A DNA stretch of 64,000 nt from Megascapheus bottae (Eukaryota > Chordata > Mammalia > Rodentia > Geomyidae): NCBI GenBank assembly GCA_024803745.1, contig JANJXV010000016.1, forward strand, positions 39,785,001 through 39,849,000, given 5' to 3'. Below are positions 35,425 to 46,973 of this stretch, in pieces. The notes under the pieces were generated by a model. It saw only the letters and a program-made list of their open reading frames with translations. It did no database searches and was not told the origin of the DNA. Each line of letters opens with the position of its first letter. The stretch's first letter is position 1. Position numbers and translations under genes: made by a program.

Positions 35425-35464
35425 ATCTATCTATCTATCTATCCATCTATCTATCATCTATCTA
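35425..35464. repeat. (TATC)n microsatellite
   Basis: About 10 TATC units with one CCATC variant, directly at the 3' end of the old L1. The array probably grew from the L1 A-rich tail. Confidence 0.92.
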
Positions 35465-36392
35465 AAAGTATGATGGCTCTTTTCATCCCAGCTCCTTTGA
35501 TATTGGGGAAAGTATCTGTTGACCAAACACTGTAACGATGTCTCTGTGACACAATATTACCTTGTGATTCTTTAGTACTTCAGTTTTATTATTTAATTCC
35601 AAGGTGCAGAATTAACCATGCTGTTTTAAACATGTATACCATGTAGCTGGAACAAAGCTACTGTTCAGTTGTTACTACCACCATTCTTTATCAATGTCTT
35701 CAGCTTAGACACTTTTCTGGACACATAATGGATTCTAATTTTCTGAAAGGCTAGATAAAAGAACATTAGTAGTCTTAAGTAGTGTTTCTTGGCATGATTA
35801 AAGAGTTATCGAGGGTGTATGTTACATGTACTCCTGTTAACTCTACTCATTGATTTCTTTATTGCCTTTCCTTTTGTCATTCATTATCTTTTCATGCATT
35901 TACTGTTTTCCCTCACTGTGAGATCATGTGACAGGAAATTGGGAAATCAGTGAGTGAAAATTATTTTTTCTCTTATAGCCAATCACTCCTATGGATATGC
36001 ATGGTGTTTGGCAATTGTGTCATTCAATGGATTTATTGTTCAGTTCCAAATCAGTTCAAAGATTCCTGTAACAAGGACATGGCTCTCTGTCCGCTGATGG
36101 GGGCATTCAGGGAGTTTCCAAATCCTAGAGCAACTGATGGTCAGAATACTTGCAAATGAAGATCTGCAGTTAGAAGGAGAAATAGAAGTGAGTAGAAATA
36201 AAAATAGGCAGATGAATGAAGAGAAGAAGAGAAGGAGAATGTAATTGAGAATTCAGTGTAGATCCCACAAATTTAGAGAGAGTGAAGGAAAAGGTGAGTG
36301 GGGGAGGGATGGATGAGAATGCTGAAATGGGGTGACATTGATCAAGATACACTGTGTTCATCAATGATTTAGTAATTGCCAAGTCTTTGGGA

Positions 36393-36394
<2 letters not shown>
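35465..36394. other. Non-coding, no gene seen
   Basis: No repeat or exon recognised; small frames only. Confidence 0.5.

Positions 36395-36449
<55 letters not shown>
36395..36449. repeat. (GT)n microsatellite
   Basis: A pure GT array of about 27 units abutting the 3' end of the SINE at 36450. The SINE's A-rich tail position is now occupied by the array, which suggests that it expanded there. Confidence 0.97.
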
Positions 36450-36450
<1 letters not shown>

Positions 36451-36655
36451 ATGGGGCTTGAACTCAGCCTGGACACTGTCCTTGAGTTCTTCAGCTCAAG
36501 GCTACTTCCCAGTCCTTGAGCCAAGCCCCACTAGAGCTTAATTGGAGATAAGAGTGTCAGGTTCTTTTGTGCCTGGGCTGGCTTTGAACCTTCATACTCA
36601 GATCTCAGCCTCCTGAGTAGCCAGGATTACAGGCGTGAACCACTGTGCCCAGTTT
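36450..36655 (-). mobile_element. Chimeric SINE (7SL/B1-like head, Geo tail)
   Basis: Well preserved. Reversed Geo: ggggcttgaactcagcctgg, acactgtccttgagttcttc, cttgagccaagccccac. Linker: ttaattggagataagagtgt. Reversed head: gggctggctttgaac, tcagatctcagcctcctgag, tagccaggattacaggcgtg. The head end explains the Gly-Thr-Val-Val-His-Ala-Cys-Asn C-terminus of an open frame on the minus strand. Confidence 0.93.
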
Positions 36656-38513
36656 CAGAATTATTTTGTACAACTCCTTACAGATTTTTTTTGTAAAGGT
36701 GGCAATGGAAAGGGAGTTGTGACAGTGAGACATCTTCCAGCCCTCAGGGAGGCAGTGATGGTGAGAAATGGAAAGAAGGGCGTTGTGAGTCAGGTTTAGA
36801 AAGCTTTGGCTGATGGCATGAGTCACACCATGCTGAGCCTTTGGTCTTAGCAAGCACAAAGGAAAAAACTAGCCTAAGAACAGAGCTTTGATACTAAAGA
36901 AAGTGAAGCAGGGGAGTGAAAGTATTTCATGCCTTTTCACACACATGCACACCACACGCGTTTGAAAAACCTCTCCATGGGTGCAGCTTACATACCCTGC
37001 ATTGGAATTAGAATCAGCCTTGTCTTTCTCTATCAAGTGCTTTACCAAAGTTGCACCAAGATTAGTGAACATTGAAAATATGCAACAGACTTAATTTTAG
37101 GCTGTTGCATAAGCTAATTTTGCTTCCAAGCTTGCAAACACATTTTGTTTGCTTTTCCAATGAAACTGGTCTAAAATGAAAGAAAAATATCTAGCAGTAT
37201 TTCCTGTGTTTTAGGTATACCTTGCCAACCTTAACATTAAAATTTTATTTAAGCCCCTCATGGCTTCTTCATTAGTCCCATCATTTCTATTGAAATAATA
37301 ATAACACTTTGTTTTCCTTCTTAAAGCTGTTGAATACAAAAGAAAATAGGAAGTAGAGTAGTGTGGCTGGAATATATTTGTTGACATTTTCTGTGCATAT
37401 TTGCAGTTTTTCCTGGCTTGATAAAATATTTTCAAGCCTATTTAGTTCTGTAATGCATTTCTGAGCCTAAACAGATGCCCAAAGTTTTTGATTCTCTACT
37501 TTAGCTAAAGAGTTCATGTTTTCACCATAGACAATGAAAAACTTCTGTCACTTTTACTATTTTGTCATCTCTATTTATCTATCTACCACCTCTCTACTGT
37601 TTATGGGATTATAGGTAACTACTGTCATAAATAGAGAAATAAAAAGCATTTGTTGGTAAATGTGAGTTTACCCTTGAAATGAAATAACATAAACCTATTA
37701 AAACACTAGAAATCTGGGATCTATGTCCCCGAGTGAAAAAAAAGCATGAAACAGCTTCTGGGATATGTATATTGGTGGGACCAAGTTTCTAACAAAACAG
37801 CAGAAACTACAAAGTTTCTTGTTCCCTCCTCGTGGCAAGAAACAACTTTTCAAAACTTTGAGATTTTTTTTTTCACTGAACAACTGGTAGCCATTTCCTG
37901 AACAGATGCCCGAGATCCTGAGATGGAAACAGCAACATTCTGACTTCACAGGTTCTCTGTCCCGTCCTGTAAATGACTACTGAAAGCTCAAGTCCTCTGA
38001 GAGGAATGACTCTACAATTTTTACCCAAGATTAAGGACCTAACCTTGGAGTTTATGCACAGAAAACCCCCGAGGGCTTGTATTGCATCTCCTCTCTTGCC
38101 ATGGGCTTGGTAGTTATGTCTAGAAATCAAATGATGTGAACATCTTGCAGAACGTTCCGCTGATAGTCTGTAGTCTGCATTATCCTTTTGTGGTTAAAAA
38201 AAAAGCACTGCCAGTCTGAAAGGGCATTCACCTCGACTGAGGCAGGAGCATCTGTTAGTCAACATGCTTAGGCATACGAAAGTGCTGGAAGCCAAGCCTT
38301 CCTTTTCAACCATAGCCTGGCCGCCAGTGTAATTACACAGGTAGGTGCAGCAAATCAGGGGGTCATCACTGGAGGAGGGTGGTTCCAGTCCAGCCTGGGT
38401 ATAAACTATCCATGGCCACAGGAGGTGACACATGCTTCTCATCCTGCTTATGCGGGAAACACAGAAAGGCAGATGGTTGTCCTGGCTGTCTTAGGCAAGT
38501 ATAACAAAGGCAG
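36656..38513. other. Non-coding, no gene seen
   Basis: No repeat recognised. Several 65-85-codon minus-strand frames (36869-38442) show no known domain and overlap each other. Confidence 0.5.
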
Positions 38514-38580
38514 GAAGGGCTAGGAGATTCAAGTAGAGCATTTACCTAAGCTAATCTCCAGTATCACAAAAAACCCACCG
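38514..38580 (+). mobile_element. ID-like SINE, diverged
   Basis: Reads aagggctaggagattcaagt, agagcatttacctaagc, atctccagtatcac and then an A-rich end. This is the outline of an ID element (A box, 'agagcacttgcctagc', B box region, tail). Confidence 0.62.
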
Positions 38581-40574
38581 ATTGTAACAAAATAAAATGA
38601 AACTACAGTGTTCTAAATGAAATAATTGCATAAATAGTACTTCACAGGCAATGTTGTAAATATAGACAATAATAGACCCAGACTACAAAAAATATAAATA
38701 TTTTATAAAGCTGAAACAAGTAAGGGTTTTGGAAATTGGAATGGGCATTCAGATATATAAAAGTATAACTGGGCTGAAACATCAGTGGAGCTAGAAGTCC
38801 AGAAGGCAGTATGGATGAAGGTTTTAGAAAGAATATAGGATTAAGAAAGAGAGATAAAGCTGCACATCTAAGTACACGAATGATGTGTGCACTCTAGCAT
38901 CTTGAGTACCTACCTTCAGAGGTAGCTGATTAGCATTGCAAGTCTACTGATGCCATCTCAGCTACAAGCAAGATGTCCAAATACAGTGAGTATTTACCAG
39001 TTCAAAACAAGTTAGCATTTATTAGTCTGTTGTGTTTCATAACAACTTATCATGTAGCCATAGCTAACTGATAGAATGAAAATGGCTGTTCGTGTTTGCA
39101 GGTCATGTGTCCTAAACAATGGAAAGTCACCAAGCCACGTATCAGCGACATTCACTGAGAAATGTAGGGTGCCTTATATATAACAGATGGTAAGGAGAGG
39201 AAAGCCTTCTAATAATGAAGAGTTCAACTCCATTTCCACATAATAGCTAATATTTTTCTAGTTGACATATGGTAATCTTTAGTTAGGAATCAACAAGTTG
39301 AGATGCACAAAAGGAATACTTAAGCAACTGAAGTAGTTGAATTTCAGGCCTGTCTCCAGAGAGGAAAAGAATCACATGATCTGCCCCCTCCCCACTCACC
39401 GCAGTTCCTAAATTACTGTCTAGTTGTGATTTCGGCTCCCAAAGACTGGAAACTTTACTACTCTACATATATACTGCAACAAAGAAACCGCCATGGTTTT
39501 GATGAAGGCCAAGTTTCTGGCAGCTGAAGTGTTCCTGAGGTCTCTTCTGCAGCTGTCAGGGAAGTTAATGACGTGAGAGTAGATTTCAGATTGCCCAACA
39601 GAGTCTCTGTGATAGAATCACAATCTAAACCATAGAACAGATAGATCCACCCTCTTACTATGGGGTTTGGGGATGGCTAATTTAAAAAAAAAAAGCTCTT
39701 CAAGCAGAATGACTACTAAGACCTCTTTAGACTTTTTAATAATAAGGTGATAAGGAGAATATGAGATTCTACACTGAGAAAGAGAGGAATAATATGGTCA
39801 TTATTATCTTTGCTATTTAAGAGTCTCACCTTAACAGTTTTCTGCTGCCCCGCTGAGGAGAATTATGCTTTTCAGCTTTGCAGTTTCAGAAATTTTTATG
39901 GGGCACTGATTGATTTGGTTTCCTCAAATGTGCCATTATCACATGCACACAAAGTAGAAATGTAGCAGAGGTGCGAATAGAAGAAAGAACAATGATATGT
40001 AACTGTCAGGTCACTTGGAATTAATCTAATCAGTGCTCAATGCCTTCTACTCTGTGAATAAAACCTCTACAAGACGCCCATGAAAGACAAGCAGGCTGGA
40101 CTGTTAGAACATGTGGTTAATATGGTGAATGCTGGGTTGCATTTTCACACTCAATCTCTATCTATCTAACCAACACATATATCAATGCCGTGATGCACAC
40201 ATAACTCTTTCCTCAGTTGAAGGAAAGAAGGAATAATAAGGCTAAAAGATCTTGTCATCAAAAGGTAGGACAATTTTTTTATGTACCAATTTTCCAAAGT
40301 TCTACCTTTTACCATCCTTGAATAAGAGGTTTTTGTCATTATTATTGCTGTCATTGTTGTTAGGGCAAGAGCAGCTTTGTCAGTTTGAATCTGTTCAGTG
40401 GTTCTTCTTAATTCTTTACTACCTGATATTGAAATTGGGAAAAAAATTTAAGGTTAGATTGAGTAGTCATTTTTACCACCTTTTCTGACTCTGGGGAGCT
40501 GGTAACTCAGCTGGTACCATCCCCTCTTTTGACAGAAAACATGAACAGCTCAGCTCAAGACATTCTTTTTTTAT
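38581..40574. other. Non-coding, no gene seen
   Basis: AT-rich unique-looking sequence with an A run at 39683-39693. No exon or named repeat is recognised. Confidence 0.5.
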
Positions 40575-40842
40575 AATTTTTTCTTGTGATTAATAGAAGG
40601 GTTACATTACATTCACCAGATAGAAGGTGCATTACTTCACAAATATTGATACCCTTTCTCATGACATGGTCCCTATTTCCCTTCCACTCTCCTCCCGCTT
40701 ATTTTGATTTCCCCCTTCCCTATCCAATTTCAAATAACCAATTAAGCACATATAAAATATATCAGGTGAAAAATTGTAACAATATGAGATAACCAAGGGA
40801 TGGCAAAAGAGATGAGCGATAACATAGTACATTAAGGACCAC
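40575..40842 (-). mobile_element. 5'-truncated L1, 3' UTR only
   Basis: Reverse complement of the L1 3' UTR: aatagaagggttacattaca, ccagatagaaggtgcattac, tgataccctttctcatgaca, pyrimidine-rich middle, then agataaccaagggatggcaa and acatagtacattaaggacc. The poly-T end lies at the left, as expected. I could not find a convincing target-site duplication. Confidence 0.93.
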
Positions 40843-41870
40843 AGGCACACAGGACTTGCTAATTCCCTAAGAGATAAGATCCAAATTCCAGACCTATGCT
40901 ACTCTTGTGTTTTCAAGACTAACCTATACATGTCCCCCTGCTCCAGTTGTAGGATTCTTGTTTAAATGTGTCTGTTTTCGCCTTTGATTAGTGATTGTAA
41001 TTTTACTTAGGTGCCTTGTCAGGAGCTCATATTCCTCAGGATGGTCTTTTTACATTTTCTCAGGCAGGAGTTCAGGGCCCCTTACCTGCTGATAGGCTCC
41101 CGGTCTCAACCGTTTGATGTAGCCTGTCTCTCTAATGTTTTGGGCTTTGAAACTCTCCAGTACTCTTCCTCGGTCTACCAGTGAAGTCCTACCTCTTCTT
41201 GTACTCAAATTTTCAAAATAATTAAATAGCAAACAACAAACATAAAAAAGTAATGATCCGGAGGACACAGAGCCACAGTCAGGATCACAGAGAATGCAGC
41301 GTCTTGAAGCACAGCTGTGATGGAATCCTGCTTTGGCTTGTGCCCAGATTTCAAGATCACAACGAGACAAAAGCATCAAATAAATTGAAAACTCCATTAA
41401 AGAAGCATCTCACCGAGGGGGAAAAATAGCTTTAGAGGAAGAGAGTGAGGGCTGTAAATGTCCATCTTGCCAGCCAATACTTTGCAGACTCTCTGAGGAA
41501 AACTACAAACTCAATCATTTTTCAGGGGTGATTGGAGGAATTTAGGGCAATAAAATCAGTCATAAAACCTAACCATATCACCAAATGAAAGGATAAACAT
41601 TAAATGAGATATAATTCAAGAGGGAATTCCAAGACAGGATTTGGAAAGCTAAACCTCTAAGCTAAACCTCTAAGACATATGTGTCGGTACAAAGAAAACC
41701 TGAGCAAAAGGTTGAAAAAAATGGGATGAATTTATAAAAAGAGTAAAGTATGTTGATAGTGTAAAATAGCAAGTAAGGATATTGATAATGAAAACTGACT
41801 CAGTTCACCTTCCATGAAAGGCTTATTTCCAATTCAGTACTATTCTAAATAAACAGAGAGCTAAGCACAT
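40843..41870. other. Non-coding with a 13-bp tandem duplication
   Basis: At 41648-41673 the 13-mer gctaaacctctaa is perfectly repeated head to tail. The 115-codon minus frame at 41050-41397 has no recognisable domain. No exon is supported. Confidence 0.5.
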
Positions 41871-41923
41871 ACATGCATGCATACACCCATGCATGAACAC
41901 ATTTGTATGCATGCATACACAAA
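41871..41923. repeat. CATG/CATA-rich simple repeat
   Basis: Mixed ACATGCATGCATAC units occur twice around a short spacer, giving a degenerate tetranucleotide array with local inverted symmetry (tgcatgca). Confidence 0.75.
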
Positions 41924-42851
41924 GATGGAGTTTATCACTACATGATAAAAGATTAGAAATGTCTACAGAACTTTTCTTCTTGCTCTACTTAGTTATATAC
42001 CTTCTTTTAAGCTCTTTTTTCTAAGTTGTTGGCACAGTAAAATTAGGTTTCCTTGGGAATAACATTGAAATGATATATATGAAAAACATACTTTTGTGAA
42101 TAATGTGCATAATGTCTCTCAACAGTCCTGTCAAAATCTACCACACTATGAAAAGAAGTTGGTTGAATCCCAACTATTTCAAAACAAATTATATTTGCAA
42201 GTCATGTTTATGTTGCCTTATTCTTAGAAGACCAATGTTCTCTGCCACAACTATCTAGCAGAAAGGTTTAATTTAAGAGGTGAAAGAAAAAGGCGCAGGC
42301 AGGTTAAGTGACAATAAGAAAACAGCTCCGGTAGATCAGGAAATGAAATCTCTATCTCTTGACTTCTGGCTCAGCTTCTGAAAGATAAGCCTTTTTAGAA
42401 AAATGAAATAAAATATAAAGAAAATGAATTTAAATAGGAATAATAATAGAAAACATCCTGGGGGTTAAAAACAGAAGTCTTGTGTGGCCTTAGCATTACT
42501 AGGGGTGTGACATGGGACTGGGTATTCATCTACCATCTTTGAAAGAGCAATTCTGCAAAACAGATGGAGCCACCCTCTCTTAGCCTCCTGAGAGTCCCTT
42601 ACCTTCCATTCACACAGAACTGTCATCATCGTGTCTAATGTGTTGTGGGTGTCTTGGTAATATTGTAACCTTTCTCTTTCAATTATTTTCTTTCTGAATT
42701 CCATTCCAGATAAGTTTCTCTCTCATCCAAAATAGCATTTCTGCTTTCAACTCTTGATGTATAATTTGTTGCATCCTTTCTCTATGAAGTATGGCATTTG
42801 AAACTTCTCATTGCCTGTGTGTTGACAAACAGGTCAACCTCATGTTTCAAG
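41924..42851. other. Non-coding, no gene seen
   Basis: No repeat or exon recognised; a 79-codon minus frame at 42465-42704 lacks a known domain. Confidence 0.5.
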
Positions 42852-42862
42852 AATCAACAAGA

Positions 42863-43054
42863 TGGGACCAGGTGTTTAGCTTAGTGTTAGAGTGCTTGCC
42901 TTGTATACATGATGATCCAGGTTCAATTCCTTGGTACCATATACATAGAAAAGTTGGAAGTGATATTGTAGCTCAAGTGGTAGAGCTCTATCCTCAAGAA
43001 AAGCCCAAGAGAGTACTTAAGCCCTGAGTTCAAGCCCCATGACTAGCAAAAAAA
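42863..43054 (+). mobile_element. IDL-Geo dimeric SINE, sense strand, perfect TSD
   Basis: The clearest full-length copy. The left monomer is ID-like: a degenerate A-box region near 42876-42890 and a perfect pol III B box ggttcaattcc at 42920-42930. The right (Geo) monomer carries tagctcaagtg (42969-42979), which fits the A-box consensus, and agttcaagccc (43027-43037), one mismatch from a B box. A short A tail follows. A perfect 11-bp target-site duplication, aatcaacaaga, flanks it at 42852-42862 and 43055-43065. Confidence 0.95.
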
Positions 43055-43107
43055 AATCAACAAGACATATACCAAGATAATACATATACTAATGAACGGA
43101 ATAGACA

Positions 43108-43290
43108 AGGCTCAGAAGAAGAACAAACTGCAAATTGCCAATAATAGATGATGTAAAGCACAATATCCCTGGTCATAAAGGAAATTCAATCAAAACAGCA
43201 AAATTTCATTTTTCCTCCAGCTGGAATGCTAGGGGAAAGGTGGGGGAATGAAAGGAATGTAGCCACTGTGGGAGGCTTCCTCAAATAGCT
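43108..43290 (+). mobile_element. Old L1 ORF2 fragment
   Basis: The phrases gaagaagaacaaactgcaaa, ccctggtcataaaggaaatt and ccagctggaatgc align in order with the ORF2 region at 20900-21000 of the larger L1 here, with many differences and small gaps. No tail or target-site duplication is seen. Confidence 0.7.
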
Positions 43291-45595
43291 AACCATAAAC
43301 CAACCGTAGTGATTGGCACTCAGGCTGTCCAAGAGATTTTAAGTTAGCATGTAATGGAAATGTTTGCATACCTGTGTTAATTGCAATCCTATTCACAGCC
43401 ATTTGAAGCATAATCTTTATTTGCTTTCCAATGGTATTTGCCTGAAATTTGAGGTTTGAATTTAGTACTATAAATTTGAATGATATTGAATTATCTTTAT
43501 GTCTTCTAAATATAAACATATGCCATACACATTGAATTATGTTTCTAGAAGAAGACCCTATTATTACTTCTGATAAGGCTTAGCCCCACCACTCAGGCAC
43601 ACAGGAAGCCCATGTTGCAGAGAGCTGAGATGCAAGGAAGGACGTCTGCTTTCTAATAGTAAGGAAATAGCCAGGAAGGAAGCGTGGATTCCTACCTAAT
43701 ATAATCTAGCAAAAATAATCTTACAAGAACAATGTATATTAAATAGATGATGACACTCATTCAAAAGCAAAAATTAGGGGTAGTTTAATCAGACCAGCAA
43801 TATAAAATTGACCAGACACTACACATTAATGCAGATTTTACTGTAATGTATGATTAGAAAAAAATACTGTAAAAGTTTATGCTTGAATAGGAAATAGCTC
43901 TAATATAAGTAACACAGAGAATATAAAGTAAGTTCAGTATTCTAAAACGGTATTTGTTTTATATATGTCTATGTGTTTTAAATAAAGTGTCTCCAAAAAC
44001 ATATTACTTTGTTACTTTCTTATGGAATGAAATGACCACATTCAGTCATTTTAATTTATTTCCTGTGTGTTTGTTGGCCATTATTTTCCTAGCATCATAG
44101 ATTGTTAGTACATAAATAAAATTCTTACAAACACTCTGGGCTCCAACAAATGCATAAATAAACACTGCTGTTAGAAATGGTTTTCATTATTTAGAAATTC
44201 TGTCTTTCTGTATCCGTCCCACAACAACAGAAGTTGAGTCACCCCCAAATTCCTTTAAATAGTAAACATTTCTTTTCCTTGGACTTTGGGGCTTCAGACA
44301 TATGGAATGTTTCACTCTAAGCATGTCGCCACCAGCAACCACTGGCACAAGAAGTCCACACGTGAGCCCTCTCACCTGCAGACGACAGATCCCCTCCCAG
44401 TCACAGAACTCGGTGTTATTGTCTACAAACTTTCTGTGAATGGACTGTGAGGATAATTGGTAAATGTATGTCATCTACCCGGCAAAAATGAGTGATTTAA
44501 TTTTGGTACACATAACTTTTATATACAAAATGCTAACTCGTGTAAACTGCAGAAAGACAGAAAATGTGAGCTCTAGTTACAAAGAAGTCCAACTACAATA
44601 GTCATAGAAAAATATTCCCTAGTCCTTCTGATTACACTTTTGACAGACTGCAAATGGATTGTGGCAGTGTTCCAAAGAAGTGGAATGGGCTCAAGCTAAG
44701 GAAATCCATCTATCCATCCATCGAACCAATTGTTAAGTAGCTGTACAAAGGGGTTTAACTTCATCGTGTCAGTTTGTCAGCACACTGGATCTTGATCACT
44801 GTCACCCTTTCATTATTCTTTTCCCTTTCCCAGGGCCATCTTCAAGCATATGAACAGAAGCTCTCACAGAGGAGGGTGAACCAGTGCAGCTGCTGTAAAG
44901 ACAGCTTGGCGATTCCACAAAAGGCAATCATGGAACTGTCCTATGCTCCAGCGATATAACTTTTGGAAAGTTCTCCGAAAGATTACAAGTCAGGATAGTG
45001 CAGTCATCACTGCACTCCTCACCGTAGTCAAGTGAGGGAAACATCCCAGAAGCTTTCCAGGGGATGAAGGATCAGGAAAACATGGCATGTCAAGTATATC
45101 TGCAAATCTCCAGACTCTTAAGTAGCAAGCTTTCCCCTTTTTGGAGGGTGAAATCCTATACTGCCTTTGATAAGCCTGCCTGATCACCCTCAAGTCCATC
45201 TCATTGTCCTCATTCTAGGCTCCATGGAAGTAGTTCCTAGTTTCTTTGTGCAATCCCTCTTCTAAGACATAAGGTACATGAGAATAGGGTGATGATATGT
45301 GCTGTATACCGACAGATGATCAAAACCCAGGCTTAAGGTAGGCGCTGTCACACGTCCTGGAAATTGTATGAACACAGCAAAATGACAACAATTGATTCTT
45401 AAAAACTGACACATAAAGCATGTTGTCATATTTTTCCTGTCAAAACTATAAATGTGTCTTGGCATGCACTTGCTCCCTCTCTCACAGGCAGCACTGCTTT
45501 TCTGATAACCATAAACTCAGTCCTTTGCTGTCAGTGGTCCTGATCTGTAGGGAACGTGGATATCAACACTGCCTTTACAATCATCATATAATCGA
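43291..45595. other. Non-coding, no gene seen
   Basis: About 2.3 kb with no recognised repeat. The minus frame 44187-44474 (95 codons) has no known domain. No RNA gene is recognised. Confidence 0.5.
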
Positions 45596-45680
45596 GGGAT
45601 GGAGACGTGGTTCAGTGGTAGAGTTTGCACTTGGCATGCTTAACAACCTGGGTTTGATCACAACACTGCAAGGAAACCAT
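45596..45680 (+). mobile_element. ID SINE
   Basis: Monomeric tRNA-derived element with a well-kept A box tggttcagtgg (45608-45618), fitting TRGYNNARNNG. The B box ggtttgatcac (45651-45661) has two changes from consensus. An A-rich end follows. Not a tRNA gene: there is no acceptor stem pairing or anticodon arm. Confidence 0.82.
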
Positions 45681-45739
45681 TGAATAAACAAACAGCCTTG
45701 ACAACAAACCATGAAATCTGCTTTTGGCTTTTTGTTTGC

Positions 45740-45895
45740 TAACTGTGATTCTACCACTTCTAACCTCCCTTTGTCAGAGTTTTCACATCTATAAACATAA
45801 TTTTAACACCATCTGCTCTTTCTGCCTAACTCGGGGTGTTGTGATGAATAAATAAAATAATGCATATGAATACCCTCTGAAAACCGCCATCCGCA
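45740..45895 (+). mobile_element. MIR fossil
   Basis: Collinear with MIR over about 150 bp: gattctaccacttctaacct, cagagttttcacatctataa, gcctaactcggggtgttgtg and atgaataaataaaataatgc match the successive core and 3' blocks of the consensus. Confidence 0.68.
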
Positions 45896-46651
45896 TATAA
45901 AGATGCTCAGGAAGGAAGCTTGCAAGTTTAAAATATTAAACTGAGCTGTATATTTTATAATTATAGTGATGACAACTGAAAACATCATTGACACCATGCT
46001 GTCAACCGTTTCGTAGAAATCAGCAATGCCACACAGATAGCTATTCTTTTTCCTAGTAGGAAATATTGGATAATCTCATCAAATAAAAGAAAATCCTGAA
46101 GTAATGGAAAGTTATTGTTCTGGATGACCTATAATCCCAATGTTGACAGAAAAAGGGCATGCCAACTGGAAACTGACAGTGTTCACAGATGGAGTCTGAG
46201 TTGCAATCAGGTATAACAGAAAAAAATTAATGCAAATTGTCTCAGGCCACTGCCAACGCTGAAAAAGAGGGAGAACCAGTAGATAAGGGCCACGGTTTGG
46301 AACTACACTGAAACATCACAGACAAAACATAATGGACATTGTCAAGCAAAGCTAATTTCTGCTGACTGTCAGTACATTTTACCTAGCTCAGCCATAAATG
46401 AGAGCACTGAAGTCTTAGGAGTCATTTCCAAAGAGAATGGTGTCGGAGTCAAAAGGGAATGGAGGTCTTCTAGAATAACTCCGAACACAAGCCACAACTG
46501 TCTGTGTCTCTGTAGACACATACTGGGGCAGTGAATACGTCTATGATTTCAACTTAGGTTTCTAAGAAAGGAACATCAAGGGGGAGAGATTGACATGAAC
46601 TGTTTTAGCATAGTTATAATAATAAGCATCATGATAATATTATAGTAGGTA
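45896..46651. other. Non-coding, no gene seen
   Basis: No recognised repeat or exon. Confidence 0.5.
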
Positions 46652-46665
46652 TAAAAGCTCAAGTT

Positions 46666-46959
46666 ATTTTTTTCCTTTTTTATTGTAATTAGTAAAAGGG
46701 TTACATGATATTTGCCAGATAGAAGGTGCATTAATTCACATACATTGATACCCTTTCACATTTCCCTCCCCCCCCCACACCCCCCACCTGTCTTGGTTTT
46801 CCCCCCTTCCCTATCAAATTTCAAATATCCAAATACAAATAAATTCAATATATCAGATAACAAAGTGAGATACTATACCAACTTGAGATAACCAAGGGAC
46901 AGCAAAGGAGATGAGAGACAACATAGTACATTAAGGACAACAATCATTCATTATATGGC
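46666..46959 (-). mobile_element. 5'-truncated L1, 3' UTR only, perfect TSD
   Basis: A 294-bp reverse-complement L1 3' UTR with the ttgtaattagtaaaagggtt end, a C-rich stretch (complement of the G-rich run, 46764-46790) and the acatagtacattaaggacaa block. It is bounded by a perfect 14-bp target-site duplication, taaaagctcaagtt, at 46652-46665 and 46960-46973. Confidence 0.96.
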
Positions 46960-46973
46960 TAAAAGCTCAAGTT

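Noticed and set aside
36605..36859. 84-codon minus frame ending in a Val-His-Ala-Cys-Asn-Pro motif
   Set aside because: The motif is the usual translation of a 7SL/B1-type SINE head read through the element at 36450-36655.
41050..41397. 115-codon minus frame
   Set aside because: No domain or homology that I can name.
45596..45680. Possible tRNA gene (good A box, partial B box)
   Set aside because: No acceptor stem pairing or anticodon arm; the layout and tail are those of an ID SINE.
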